The notes: generated by a model not told the origin, from the sequence alone. A DNA stretch of 64,000 nucleotides from Eublepharis macularius (GCF_028583425.1 NC_072791.1:197074311-197138310); one strand, 5' to 3'. Counted from the first letter of the stretch, positions 34,725 through 45,283 are shown. Translations and numbers: made by a program.

Positions 34725-35933
34725 ATGGGGTTCTATGAACAGATGGATGGGGTGGCCATGGGGAGCCCACTCAGCCCAGTTATAGCAAACTTCTACATGG
34801 AACATTTTGAAAAAACAGCTCTAGAATCAGCACCCCACAAACCCAGTGTATGGTTCCGGTTTGTGGATGATACATTCATCATTTGGAGCCATGGGGAGGA
34901 AGAATTGAGGGAGTTTTTGAATCATCTCAACAACATCCACCTGAACATACAATTCACAATGGAGAAAGAAAGTGAGGGAAAACTCTCATTCCTGGATACC
35001 TTGGTCATCCGCAAAGCAAACTTTCAGTTAGGTCACAAGGTCTACAGGAAACCAACTCACACTGATCGGTACTTACACAAAAACTCCAATCACCACCCCC
35101 GACAGAAAAGAGGCATAATGAAAACATTAGTGGATCGTGCAAGACGGATATGTGAGCCGCGCTTTCTCAATGAGGAAATTAATCATCTAAACCACGCACT
35201 TCAGGCAAATGGCTACTCCAGAAATGAAATCCGAAGAGCAATCAAACCCAGGATGAATCAAACAACCAAGGAAAAACAGTCACCTACAGGAAAAGTGTTT
35301 TTGCCATATATCAAAGGAATTACTGATCAGATGGGAAAGCTTATGGAAAAGCATAACCTTCAAGCAGTATTCAGACCCACCCGAAAAATACAACAGATGC
35401 TACGATCAGCAAAAGACAGCAGAGACCCCCTCACCTCTGCAGGAGTATACCGTATACCCTGCAGCTGTGGACAAGTTTACATCGGGACCACAAAGCGTAG
35501 CATCCAGACAAGAATAAAAGAACATGAAAGACACTGCAGACTTGGACAGCCTGAAAAATCAGCAGTGGCTGAACATAGCCTAACTCAAACAGGGCACAGT
35601 ATCTTATTCCAGGACACCAAAATACTGGACAACACTTCCAACTACTTTGTCAGACTGCACAGGGAAGCCATTGAAATTCACAAGCATAAGCAAAACTTCA
35701 ACAGGAAAGAAGAAACCTTAAGAATGAACAGAGCATGGGCTCCAGTTCTGAAAAACACCAGGCCAACAAAACACTCCACACCCGACAATAGCCCTGCAGA
35801 GAAGATTAGCACATCAAGCACCAATCCATATGCAAAAGAACCTCCTCAGGATTCAGTGAAGCCTCCCTCCATTAGCATTCCACACCCTGGGAAACTCTTA
35901 CAGAATGACTCAGCTCAACCCCACCCCTCCTGA
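34725..35933 (+). CDS. Penelope-like reverse transcriptase (C-terminal part) with GIY-YIG endonuclease
   Basis: 402 codons, open throughout. Near the start VAMGSPLSPVIANFYMEHFE is the conserved reverse-transcriptase block, and FRFVDDTFIIW at about residues 45-54 carries the catalytic aspartate pair (FVDD in place of YxDD). A basic linker follows. At about residues 240-275 the sequence GVYRIPCSCGQVYIGTTKRS then QTRIKEHERH is a GIY-YIG nuclease, which in this family nicks the target so the RNA can be copied in place. The normal N-terminal reverse-transcriptase blocks lie upstream in intact elements and are missing here, so the copy cannot move by itself. The ATG at 34725 is simply the first in frame. 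Confidence 0.85.
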   Translation: MGFYEQMDGVAMGSPLSPVIANFYMEHFEKTALESAPHKPSVWFRFVDDTFIIWSHGEEELREFLNHLNNIHLNIQFTMEKESEGKLSFLDTLVIRKANFQLGHKVYRKPTHTDRYLHKNSNHHPRQKRGIMKTLVDRARRICEPRFLNEEINHLNHALQANGYSRNEIRRAIKPRMNQTTKEKQSPTGKVFLPYIKGITDQMGKLMEKHNLQAVFRPTRKIQQMLRSAKDSRDPLTSAGVYRIPCSCGQVYIGTTKRSIQTRIKEHERHCRLGQPEKSAVAEHSLTQTGHSILFQDTKILDNTSNYFVRLHREAIEIHKHKQNFNRKEETLRMNRAWAPVLKNTRPTKHSTPDNSPAEKISTSSTNPYAKEPPQDSVKPPSISIPHPGKLLQNDSAQPHPS

Positions 35934-36000
35934 GTAGATACAAATGACCTACATCTTTTCCACACTGTGACACTGAGAGATCTCTGTCTTTTGGTGCTAC

Positions 36001-36045
36001 ACCTCTGAAGATGCCAGCCACAGCTGCTGGCGAAACGTCAGGAAC
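36001..36045 (+). ncRNA. Hammerhead-ribozyme-like motif, right arm
   Basis: Stem I is CCT (36002-36004) with AGG (36040-36042). The core is CTGAAGA (36005-36011). Stem II is GCCAGC (36013-36018) with GCTGGC (36026-36031), then GAAA (36032-36035). Stem III is a loopless two-pair AC/GT (36035-36038), and the predicted cut follows C36039. One extra base (T36012) sits between the core and stem II. Such minimal stem III forms are reported for Penelope elements and probably work as dimers. Confidence 0.7.
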
Positions 36046-36164
36046 TACAATGCCAAGACCACGGCAATACAGCCCGGAAAACCCCCAACAACCATCGTTC
36101 TCCGGCCGTGAAAGCCTTCGACAATACAAAAATGATTTTCTTTCTTCCCATTATATCTGCGGAA

Positions 36165-36260
36165 GTGAGCTTTGACTCATGAAAGCTCATAATATTGTTA
36201 ATTTTTAAGGTGCTACTGGCCTTCTGTTCTGCTACAACAGACTCACGTGGCTACCCTACT
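36165..36260 (+). repeat. Fragment of the GAAAGCTCAT hammerhead-like repeat
   Basis: Contains GGAAGTGAGCTTTGACTCAT followed by GAAAGCTCAT and AAGGTGCTACTGG, the same family as 63493-63800. The CTGANGA core is changed, so it is not expected to fold into an active ribozyme. Confidence 0.6.
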
Positions 36261-36805
36261 TGGAATGCTAGAGTATAATCTTTTTTAAAAGACCAAGCAT
36301 AATATTGCAAAATAGTTTCCTTAGGTCCCATACTAAGAGACAAAAAGTATTATTGTCATATTGTTGTTGGTTTTGTTAAAAAGTTTGTATTCAAGGTTGG
36401 ACTTTATCACACACTGAAACATCTTCTTATCCAGACGTTTTGAGGGTTTGGGAGCAAACACTGCCAGGCGAAGTGACTGCTGTCACAGCTAAAATGTACT
36501 CTGCACATGTTCAGAAGCATCATTACTTGGGTCCTGCCTGTTTTGTGTTTCTGATGGCAAATGCAGCAACAAGATAAAAACTTGCAGAAGATTCCACACG
36601 TAGGTGCAACTGGCAGGTGCACGTTTTTTCACAATGAGTGCAACAAAGACAACTCTTCAGCAGAAAATGCAGCAGCTTACAGAGATGGCAGAAGTTTGTT
36701 TCTGTTGAGGGGTGGCTCATGCAGAAATGATATTGACCTCATTCCCCAGTAAAAAGAAATCTTGTGCTCCAGAGGGAGAAGCACACCATATTTTAAGAAA
36801 TCTTA

Positions 36806-36808
<3 letters not shown>
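36261..36808. other. No gene seen
   Basis: Unassigned sequence. Confidence 0.35.
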
Positions 36809-36849
<41 letters not shown>

Positions 36850-37079
36850 GATTTATATACTGTCCTTCAGGATGACCTAACACCCACTCAGAGTGGTTTA
36901 CAAAGTATGCCATTATTATCCCCACAACAACAAACACCCTGAGGTGAGTGGGGCTGAGAGAGCTCCTAGAAGCTGTGACTGACCCAAGAAGCTGTGACTG
37001 ACTGGAGGAGTGGGGAATTAAATGCGGTTCTCCAGATTAGAGTCCTGCGCTCTTACCCACTACATCAAACTGGCTCTTC
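36809..37079 (-). mobile_element. tRNA-derived SINE, copy 4, with (ATT)n tail
   Basis: On the minus strand: AGAGCCAGTTTGATGTAGTG, then a B-box relative, CAGTCACAGCTTCTAGGAGC, GGCATACTTTGTAAACCACT, and a tail visible as (ATA)n at 36809-36850. The 3' junction is close to GATTTATATACTGTCCTTCA. Confidence 0.87.
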
Positions 37080-37080
37080 A

Positions 37081-37532
37081 GCCCACTTATTACCATTTTG
37101 TACATGCAACTAGAAATGTAACATGTTGAAAATATAAGCATAAATTTACATCTGAATAAACCCACCCCCCATTGTAGACCAAAACAGTGTCATGAAAACC
37201 ACAGTAAGAAATTTTAATCCAATGCAATCTAGATAGTTATTCCACCACTGCAAGGCATAAGCAACGGAGATCTTGCCTGGCTAGTTGGCTGGTCTCATAA
37301 GGTTGAGTTGCCCCTCTATAGGAGCCTCAACAAGCCAGAGGACACAATGGGCACAGGACAGGAGAACCCTCACAGAACTCACAAACTCAGCCTGAAGGGC
37401 TTTCCGTTCTTTTGGCCCCTCTCCCAACTCTGGTGACTAAATCAAGGCTCCCCGACCTTGTTGGGTGATGATCAGCAGACTCCCAGACAAGGCTAGGAGA
37501 ACGAAATGATGCTTGGTGGCATGAGCCGGAAC
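37081..37532. other. No gene seen; left flank of the Harbinger region
   Basis: Unassigned sequence leading to the hAT-like terminus CAGGGCCGGCACC at 37533-37545, into which the Harbinger element appears to have inserted. Confidence 0.35.
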
Positions 37533-37566
37533 CAGGGCCGGCACCAGGGCCGATTCCAGATGGGCA

Positions 37567-38196
37567 CTAATAAAGCGAGTGCTTTCGCTTTTTCGCCGTT
37601 CAAACCCGTTCACACCCGTCATATCCCGTCCCATCTTACCTGCGCTTCATGGCGCCTTGTTGCGTGATATAGGCTGCCGGTGTGAACATCCGAGTACGGG
37701 TTTGCACTGTTCTCGACGCCCCGTCACCGCTCAGAGGCCTGCCCCTTTCCCCCCCGCCGGCCGATGGCGAGGCCATTTTTTTTTTTAAAAACCGGGCGCA
37801 ATTTGCGCAAGAACGGGAATGCGTTGGTTGATGTGCGAAAATGCGCACTTCGACAAGGAACGGCAAGGAATTTCCATTCTTGCGTTTCTCCGTGGGGCTG
37901 GAAATTTTTTTTGTTTCCCAGAAAACATTTATCGATGTTGCGAAACATCTCAAAAGGCGCACTTGCGCTTCTTCGCCTCTGCCATTATGGCCCACACGCG
38001 TTTTTAGTGCTGCCGCCATTTTGTTCCTCTCAAAGAATCCCGCCACGCCACGTATTGTCGACCTTTGACCTGAACTCCCTTGCGCGCTGATTTGAGGAGC
38101 TTTGAGGGGCCCCATCCTAGGGACGAGAGAATTCCCAACTCGCAAGCACAGCAGCCAACGCCGGTGTTTGTTGCATACACGGGTATTTGGAGCAGC
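37567..38196 (+). promoter_or_regulatory. Left subterminal region and presumed promoter of SANT-like gene 1
   Basis: CpG-rich stretch between the left inverted repeat and the first ATG, with many GCGCA and TTTGCG words (for example GCGCAATTTGCGCAAGAAC at 37797) comparable to the right end. No open gene. Role inferred from position. Confidence 0.4.
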
Positions 38197-40909
38197 ATGG
38201 CCAGCGGGGGGGCAGTTGCTGGGAAGCGGGGAGTATCCTGGCGACACAGAGAGATTATGGATCTCCTACACTTCTGGGGTGAGGAGAAGATCCAGGAAGC
38301 TCTGAGAAACACCCACCGGAACTTGGACTACTTCGAGAAAATCTCGAGGCAGATGGCTGAGCAGGGCCACAAGCGGTCGGCTACAGAGTGCCGCTCGAAG
38401 ACCAAAAACATGCGCCTGGAGTACAAGAAGGTGATGGCACACAACGGTCGATCTGGGAACGCGCCTACAACCTGCCCCTACTTCAGGGAGCTCGACAGCA
38501 TTCTGAGGGGGGATGCGAGTGTTAACCCAAAGCGGCTTGCAAGAAGTATTGTGCTGGAGGTGGAGGGCAGGACGAGGCCAGACCCGCTGGACCTTCTGGA
38601 GGGCTCTGAGGAGCTTTTCAGCCATGACCTGGTCACCATCAATGCGGACCATCTTAGGACGTCGACCCCTTTCCCAAGCGGTAGGTGGGGGCGGGGTGGA
38701 GTCAGGGATTCCGGTGTTGGGGGGCCATTCGGGCTTGGGGACAGGAGATCCGTTCTGACGATGCTGGCCTCTTTTCATTAACAGGGCACATTGGCTTCGA
38801 GGAAGAAGACCTCCTGGAGCACGGGGATGATCCTGACGCGACCTTAAGTGGACTGGCAGGAACAGGTGAGGGGCCGGGTGGGGGCTACCCAAGCGGGCCT
38901 GGGCAGAGGGTGGTGTGGGCTCAGGGACACAGGCACTCTGTAGGGCGGGCCAGACTCTCCCCTCCCCAGGCCATGCCGTGATTCTCTGGTGCTGCATGGC
39001 TCTCTTCCTGGCAGCCATGACTGAACCCCCCCCCCGCCCTGGGCACAGGCCAGGTCCCCCCCCGGCCAAACCGTGATTCTCGGGCCCACTGCCCCTGAGA
39101 GAATCCCCTGCAAGCGCTGCCCAGGCTGGCCTGGGCAGAGGGTGGTGTGGGCTCAGGGACACAGGCACTCTGTAGGGCGGGCCAGACTCTCCCCTCCCCA
39201 GGCCATGCCATGATTCTCTGGTGCTGCATGGCTCTCTTCCTGGCAGCCATGACTGAACCCCCCCTTCCCTGGGCACAGGCCAGGCCCCCCCCGGCCAAAC
39301 CGTGATTCTCGGGCCCACTGCCCCTGAGAGAATCCCCTGCAAGCGCTGCCCAGGCTGGCCTGGGCAGAGGGTGGTGTGGGCTCAGGTACACAGGCACTCT
39401 GTAGGGCGGGCCAGACTCTCCCCTCCCCAGGCCATGCCGTGATTCTCTGGTGCTGCATGGCTCTCTTCCTGGCAGCCATGACTGAACCCCCCCCCCCCGC
39501 CCTGGGCACAGGCCAGGCCCCCCCCGGCCAAACCGTGATTCTCGGGCCCACTGCCCCTGAGAGAATCCCCTGCAAGCGCTGCCCAGGCTGGCCTGGGCAG
39601 AGGGTGGTGTGGGCTCAGGGACACAGGCACTCTGTGGGGCGGGCCAGACTCTCCCCTCCCCAGGCCATGCCATGATTCTCTGGTGCTGCATGGCTCTCTT
39701 CCTGGCAGCCATGACTGAACCCCCCCCCCGGGCACAGGCCAGGCCCCCCCCGGCCAAACCGTGATTCTCGGGCCCACTGCCCCTGAGAGAATCCCCTGCA
39801 AGCACTGCCCAGGCTGGCCTGGGCAGAGGGTGGTGTGGGCTCAGGGACACAGGCACTCTGTAGGGCGGGCCAGACTCTCCCCTCCCCAGGCCATGCCGTG
39901 ATTCTCTGGTGCTGCATGGCTCTCTTCCTGGCAGCCATGACTGAACCCCCCCCTTCCCTGGGCACAGGCCAGGCCCCCCCCGGCCAAACCGTGATTCTCG
40001 GGCCCACTGCCCCTGAGAGAATCCCCTGCAAGCGCTGCCCAGGCTGGCCTGGGCAGAGGGTGGTGTGGGCTCAGGGACACAGGCACTCTGTAGGGCGGGC
40101 ACTCTGTGGGGCAGCCATTGTAGTATTTCCCTAGTCCGCTGATAATGTTGCCTTCTGCGCAGATGAGACCGAGGCGGGCACTGCCAGCGGTGCGGAGGAC
40201 ACTTCTGGAAAGGAGAACAGCCCACCCTCCCCGAGCAGCGGCTCACCAGGTACCCCAGTGACCCCCATTGTGAGGCCGGGCCTTGGAGGCATCAGTCCCT
40301 ATGGCTGGCCGACCAAGGTCTGTGCCTCCCCCCCCAGACTGGGAAATGGGGAGGCCTCGACTTGATTGGTGCCTTGACCTTGCTGCTGTTCTCTCCCCTT
40401 CAGGAGGCCTTCCCGCTGCCGCTGCCCAGCTGTCCCCTGGCACACGTCTTTCAGCAATCAGGCACCGTAAGCGGAGGACCCAGGGAAGCACCGAGGTGGC
40501 CGAGAAAATGATGAGCCAGGCAGCCGATCTGCACCGCGAGGAGATTGCCGAGCGGAGGAGGGAGCAGTCCGAGGCTCAGATGTGGCGGGCTGAGTTCATG
40601 GAGGCCACTTGTCAGGAGCAGGCAATGTTCCAGAGCGCTTGGAACCAGAACCTGGAAGTGATGCGTGCAGCCGTCAGCACGCTGCAAACACTTGGAGAGG
40701 CCATGCTCCGGCGACAGGAACCGGTGGCGCCCGCTCCAGAAAGGCCACCCCTTGTACCGGTAGTGACCAACACCCAGCCTGCGACGCCAGCTCAGGGAGA
40801 ATTAGATGAGGGAACAATCAGCCAGCCTCCTGCCCCTCCTCCTCAGCCGAGGCAAGGTGTGCCAAGACGCTCCTGTGTTGGCAGGTCCAGGGATCGCCTC
40901 ACCTTGTAG
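38197..40909 (+). CDS. Harbinger accessory MYB/SANT-like DNA-binding protein 1 (spliced)
   Basis: I propose four exons: 38197-38680, 38785-38865, 40163-40249 and 40404-40909. Every junction has GT/AG ends and phase 1, giving 385 codons plus a TAG stop with no break. Residues about 13-100 form a trihelix-type MYB/SANT domain: VSWRHREIMDLLHFWGEEKI, then a CRSKTKNMRLEYKKV helix and PYFRELDSIL. Exons 2-3 are acidic and Ser/Pro-rich. Exon 4 encodes a basic RHRKRR patch, a long helical segment (about EVAEKMMSQAADLHREEIAE onward) likely to dimerise, and a Pro-rich tail. In characterised Harbingers the MYB-like partner binds the element ends and brings the transposase into the nucleus; I infer the same here. 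The start has a good context (AGCAGCATGG). Intron 2 is swollen by a 230-bp minisatellite. Host databases often mislabel such proteins as ZSCAN-like. Confidence 0.88.
38901..40110. repeat. 230-bp minisatellite in intron 2 of SANT-like gene 1
   Basis: Units begin GGGCAGAGGGTGGTGTGGGC at 38901, 39133, 39362, 39595, 39821 and 40051, i.e. spacings of 232, 229, 233, 226 and 230 bases, with a partial last unit. Most length change is in a C-run after ATGACTGAACC. The copies are nearly identical, so expansion is young. The array generates long spurious frames on both strands. Confidence 0.95.
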
Positions 40910-41064
40910 GCGCCCTTCTCAAAAGCATGAATTCCCACTCCCGGCTCCCACCAATGCACCAAAACAGGGACAATGAGGCGTTCAACAAACCCCAAAACTT
41001 TACTTTTCAACAAATAAGTGCTGCAACAGGCATCGAATGGAAACACCCCCCCCCCCCCGTCATC

Positions 41065-44000
41065 TCACTGCTCCCTTGCAGTCGACTGCTGTGCGGACAA
41101 CTGCTGCTCCAGTGCCCGAACACGCCTCTCAAGCGCCCTGTGCTTCCTTCCCTGGTAGAGGAGCAGGCGCTCCACGGTGTCAAGTCTGCTCTGCACATTG
41201 TTCACTGGAAAAAAACCAAGCAGATGATGAACACCTCGGCCTCACCACACTCCCGCCCGAACCCGAAGCCCGACTCACTCACAGGTGTTCATGATTCGGC
41301 CCTCCAGTGCCTCAATGGCGTTCAGGACGTTGTCCGTCCCCTGTAGGTTGCTCGCTGGTGGCCCTGACATACCGCTGGTAGAGGGGCCTTCATGGGGCGC
41401 GCTTGTTGGTGGAGCCTCGCCAACGCTAGACACTGTGAACAAATTGGGGCTGATCATAAGTGTGCAGTCAAAGCATGGGATGACCTGTCGGTTGAGAATT
41501 CATGCAATTTTGATCTGGTTAGAGTTATGCTGTTTGGTTTGAAGTCACGTTTGGTTAACAGTTATGAGGTTCAAGTTATGAGGTTTGGCGGTGCCCAAGT
41601 GGCCCCCGCCTGTGGCCTGTGACTCTGGAAGTTGTCCTTCAAATGTTGGGTGTTCAACCAATAAAGTTATATTGATCGGTGAGACACATACTGCCTGTTC
41701 ATTGAGTGGCGGATGCACGTCAGGCCTGCACCTACCTTGGGGCTGCTCGGCCGGTGGCTCTGGTGGTGCCTCCACCACAGGTCGGTGCAGCCGGCTCTGT
41801 TGTGGCCCACGCCTGCCACCAGGGTCTTCCCCCAGAGCTGCCTCCCGAATGGCCAGGTCTCTCCCCATCCCAGCATCTGCAATACAGTAGGATACAACAC
41901 ACCGCAGGAGTTAATCTTTCCAATGTTGGCAGTCCAGCCGACACCGCTCGCTGTGCAGGTGTGCCCACTCATGCCAGCACATGGAGTGGCGCATGTCCTG
42001 CGCTCCCCGGGGGTTTCCAGAAGCGGCCTCCAGTGGCTGCTGTTGTGCCCACGCCAGCACCTACCTTGGGGCTGCTCGGCCGGTGGCTCTGGTGGTGCCT
42101 CCACCACAGGTCGGCGCAGCCGGCTCTGTTGTGGTCCACGCCTGCCGCCAGGGTCTTCCCCCAGAGCTGCCTCCCGAATGGCCAGGTCTCTCCCCATCCC
42201 AGCATCTGCAATACAGTAGGACACAACACACCGCAGGAGTTAATCTTTCCAATGTTGGCAGTCCAGCCGACACCGCTCGCTGTGCAGGTGTGCCCACTCA
42301 TGCCAGCGCATGGAGTGGCGCATGTCCTGTGCTCCCCGGGGGTTTCCAGAAGCGGCCTCCAGTGGCTGCTGTTGTGCCCACGCCAGCACCTACCTTGGGG
42401 CTGCTCGGCCGGTGGCTCTGGTGGTGCCTCCACCACAGGTCGGCGCAGCCGGCTCTGTTGTGGCCCACGCCTGCCGCCAGGGTCTTCCCCCAGAGCTGCC
42501 TCCCGAATGGCCAGGTCTCTCCCCATCCCAGCATCTGCAATACAGTAGGACACAACACACCGCAGGAGTTAATCTTTCCAATGTTGACAGTCCAGCCGAC
42601 ACCGCTCGCTGTGCAGGTGTGCCCACTCATGCCAGCGCATGGAGTGGCGCATGTCCTGCGCTCCCCGGGGGTTTCCAGAAGCGGCCTCCGGTGGCTGCTG
42701 TTGTGCCCACGCCAGCACCTACCTTGGGGCTGCTCGGCCGGTGGCTCTGGTGGTGCCTCCAATCCCTCGGGCACACCCTCCTCTTGCTCCTCGACAGCAG
42801 GTGGGGGAAGTTCCTCCGGCACAGGCCTCGCTTCCTCTACCTCCTCCTCCTCCTCCTCCTCGCGCACCTGTGGCCTTGCACGCTCTATCCCCCTCTGGAC
42901 TGCTGCAAGTGCAATGGGCGGCGAGGTGGTTACTCTTGCCAGCCATCTCTGTGGGTGTGGGAGATCAGAGGGGTGCGTGTGTGCCCACCAATATATTGCC
43001 CACAGACTGTGCACAATTGCCCTTGGAACGAGAGGTCCATCACGTCTCACACGGTGGGATCAGCTTTGGCCGTGGTGGAGGGTCGGGGCCCAGGTTGGAG
43101 ATGGAGTTGTCAACCCTATGCAGGCCAGCATGTATGTTTTTCCTTGTAAGGCTAATGGATGGCTTCTGGGGCCTTTAACTTATGAGTGCTTTGGTGCAAC
43201 ATTCACACACTATGCACTGAATGGACAATGCAAGAATAGCAATCTCAAGCCACACTGACCCCGCCTATAATGGACCCTTACAAACTTTGGTCCTTGTCGT
43301 GGCGGACTAGTAGTGAGGTGTGGACACGGTGAGATATAAATGCGGAGATATGTTCCTGACCACATTTTTTGTTGCATGGGAGTGCTCTTCCACGTTATAG
43401 AGTGGATTCAAGCAGCTTCTCTGCTTGCAGAAAAAGGGAGACCGGGTCATTTTTGAACACAAAAATGGGTATCCAGGGGATTCTGCAGCCATGCGGCATG
43501 GCCACTGTTGGATGTAAGGGAGATGGGTGAGACGGGGGGAGGGGGCTGGAACTGGCTGGATTCAACCCAATATTCTTTTCATGGGGATGTGGCCTCGAAG
43601 GTCGGGGCAGTTCTCACGCAAGATGCCACCCCTGGCCAGAGAGCCCAGTCTCGCGTGACTTCCCGGGAACAGTGGTAACATGGTGGGCTAAAACCAGCAT
43701 TTTCAGCAGTCCATGAAATGGCCCCTCGAACAGGGAACAGTTTCGGCCTAGGGGTGGGGTGGGATGACAGGTGTGGCATCACACCTTGAAGTCTGGGTGC
43801 AGTGTGCATCCAACATGCCACTCCCAGCCACACCAGCCTGTCTGTTTTCACCCATGGGAAACACTGCCAAAAGGGGGTGGGTGGTGGCACCATCTTATGG
43901 AGGCCCGTTGTGAGATAGGCTCGTGCCTTGGTGGAGGTCGGGAGGGGTTGGTGACATCTCACGAGCGCGATGATACGCACAGCCACACAAGCCTCTCCTT

Positions 44001-44373
44001 TCCCCAGGCCTTGCACGCCTCCACATCTTGCTTACCGGCGTGTCTCCAGTCCTCCCAACTCGGCCGGCCCGCCTGCTCCCAAAGGTGCCGCATCTGCGCA
44101 AAGTAGGGCAGCCGCGCAGTCATCCGAGGGATCCCCTGCCAGTGTTCCAGGGCCCCGAAAAAGTCCGCCTTGATCCGCTTGAATTGAGCGGCATTGGTCT
44201 GCGGATCGAGGGTAACCCCTCGCGCCAAGCTGTCTGGCGACCCTGGAGAAGAGGCTTTCTGTGGGAAGGTGGCTGCTGCACATGATACGAGCTGCCTTGC
44301 CACTCTCCAGAAGCAGGTCAAGGAGCGCATCAACCTCCCGGTCTTTCCAGAAGCGCCCCTTGGTCGCCGCCAT
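41065..44373 (-). CDS. Harbinger accessory SANT-like protein 2 (spliced, tandem exons, one frameshift)
   Basis: I propose these minus-strand exons: 44373-44036, 42902-42723, 42534-42394, 42205-42065, 41876-41736, 41432-41283 and 41204-41065 (stop TGA). All internal junctions have GT/AG ends and phase 1. Exon 1 encodes a second, different trihelix/SANT domain: GRFWKDREVDALLDLLLESG, FSRVARQLGARGYPRSADQC, FKRIKADFFGALEHW and LPYFAQMRHLWEQAG. Exon 2 is strongly acidic (a run of Glu, then Pro/Glu-rich). Three 47-codon repeated exons follow, then a Ser/Pro linker and a final coiled-coil exon (SRLDTVERLLLYQ, HRALERRVRALEQQLSAQQ). One base seems to be missing near 44181-44187, between the CRS and FKRIK segments; otherwise the frame is open. 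This copy may therefore make only a truncated protein unless the break is a sequencing error. The ATG at 44373 has a good context. The exon 1-2 join spans 1.1 kb and is the least certain. Confidence 0.75.
41720..42765. repeat. 329-bp tandem array carrying a duplicated exon
   Basis: Splice-donor ends recur at exactly 329-base steps (42723, 42394, 42065, 41736). Each full unit holds a 141-nt exon (47 codons, phase 1 on both sides) with acceptor TACTGTATTGCAG and donor CAAG/GTAGGT, plus a 188-base intron. The first unit shares only the 3' end of exon 2. Because 141 is a multiple of three and phases are symmetric, any number of copies stays in frame. The units are nearly identical. Confidence 0.93.
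43051..44030. other. Intron of SANT-like gene 2
   Basis: Interior of the transposon between proposed exons 1 and 2. It is GC-rich with no further exon I can support. Confidence 0.45.
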
Positions 44374-44427
44374 TTTTGCTCTGGCTTTTGCGGGGCTGCG
44401 TAAATGCGCGGGAACGCTACTGAGCAT

Positions 44428-45283
44428 GCCCGAAATTCAAACTGCTTTTTGCTAGGAGGCCTGCGATTGGACAGTTGAGAGCGGCCATTTTAGGGTTTGC
44501 AGAAGGACCGGCTCTCATTTTGCACCTTTTCGCACCGGCGAACATATATTAGCACAGCCAACCCTGCACAATTCGACCACATTCTTTTATCCCAAAACTG
44601 CTTTTTGTCCGATAACGCCATACAGCAAACAAAGATATCGTGCAGGCACCGGATTGCCCTCTACGCCACAGGCGGGGGGGGGTTATTATGCGGAGATCGA
44701 ATGCCGCCATCTCACGGGGAGCGGAAATGATCCGGCGCCATTTTGTGGCTTATCGAAGTGGCGAAAATCAGGCGGCACACGGCCATCCCTGCATAACCCA
44801 TACACACTCTTTTAATGTTAACAGTTGGTTGTCTCACATTACCGTTCGACCAACCCACACATCATGCAATCGACACCCTCCATCCTGTGATCAGGGGGGT
44901 AGAACACCCTTCGCCAATGCTGAAACTTTATTCAGACATATAGCAGGGTCGAAATGTGCCACTGGCATTGACCACATTTTCGTATCTGCGCAAATGCGTC
45001 AGCACAACAGCCCCACAATATACGACCGCCCATCACTCCTCTGAACTCAAAAGTCGCAGGAGCCGCAAATATTCTCCCGCATGCTTAACGAGACCGCTTC
45101 CCCCCTAGTCTGTGCGAATAATACAATTGCGTGAGATGGATGAAATGCCCCCCCCCTTTTCCCGCTTCAGAAACGATCCCCGCAACGGGGGCCCCTTCCA
45201 ACCCCCAGAATGCCGCTGCCCAGACACGCTCAGTTGGTCACTGGTAATAACTGCGAGGCCACCATCATTTCATAAATCAAATC
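44428..45283. other. Harbinger interior between SANT-like gene 2 and transposase 3' end
   Basis: Holds the likely promoter of SANT-like gene 2 (44380-44700, CpG-rich) and downstream sequence of the transposase. No further gene is supportable. Confidence 0.45.

Larger units (their letters stand above)
33800..36125 (+). mobile_element. Penelope-like element with inverted arm, single insertion
   Basis: Flanked by ACAAAAATGATTTT at 33786-33799 and 36126-36139, a perfect 14-bp duplication, so everything between entered as one event. The right part (about 34725-36125, plus strand) carries the C-terminal half of a Penelope reverse transcriptase, a GIY-YIG endonuclease and the terminal repeat. The left part (33800-34680) is a shorter inverted copy of the same 3' region, with its own hammerhead-like motif and a partial frame. 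Head-to-head arms and terminal repeats holding hammerheads are known for Penelope elements. The upstream half of the reverse transcriptase is absent. Confidence 0.9.

Noticed and set aside
38266-40246. Long minus-strand open frames (up to 441 codons) and plus-strand 99-codon frames
   Set aside because: They run through the 230-bp minisatellite and repeat the same peptide in step with it. They oppose the exons of SANT-like gene 1 and have no domain.
38901-42765. Regularly spaced repeats considered as a CRISPR array
   Set aside because: The repeat units themselves are 230 and 329 bp with no unique spacers, and the DNA is vertebrate.
41706-43258. Plus-strand frames of 280, 425 and 279 codons
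   Set aside because: They are antisense to the 329-bp tandem exons of SANT-like gene 2 and owe their length to the repeats and high GC.
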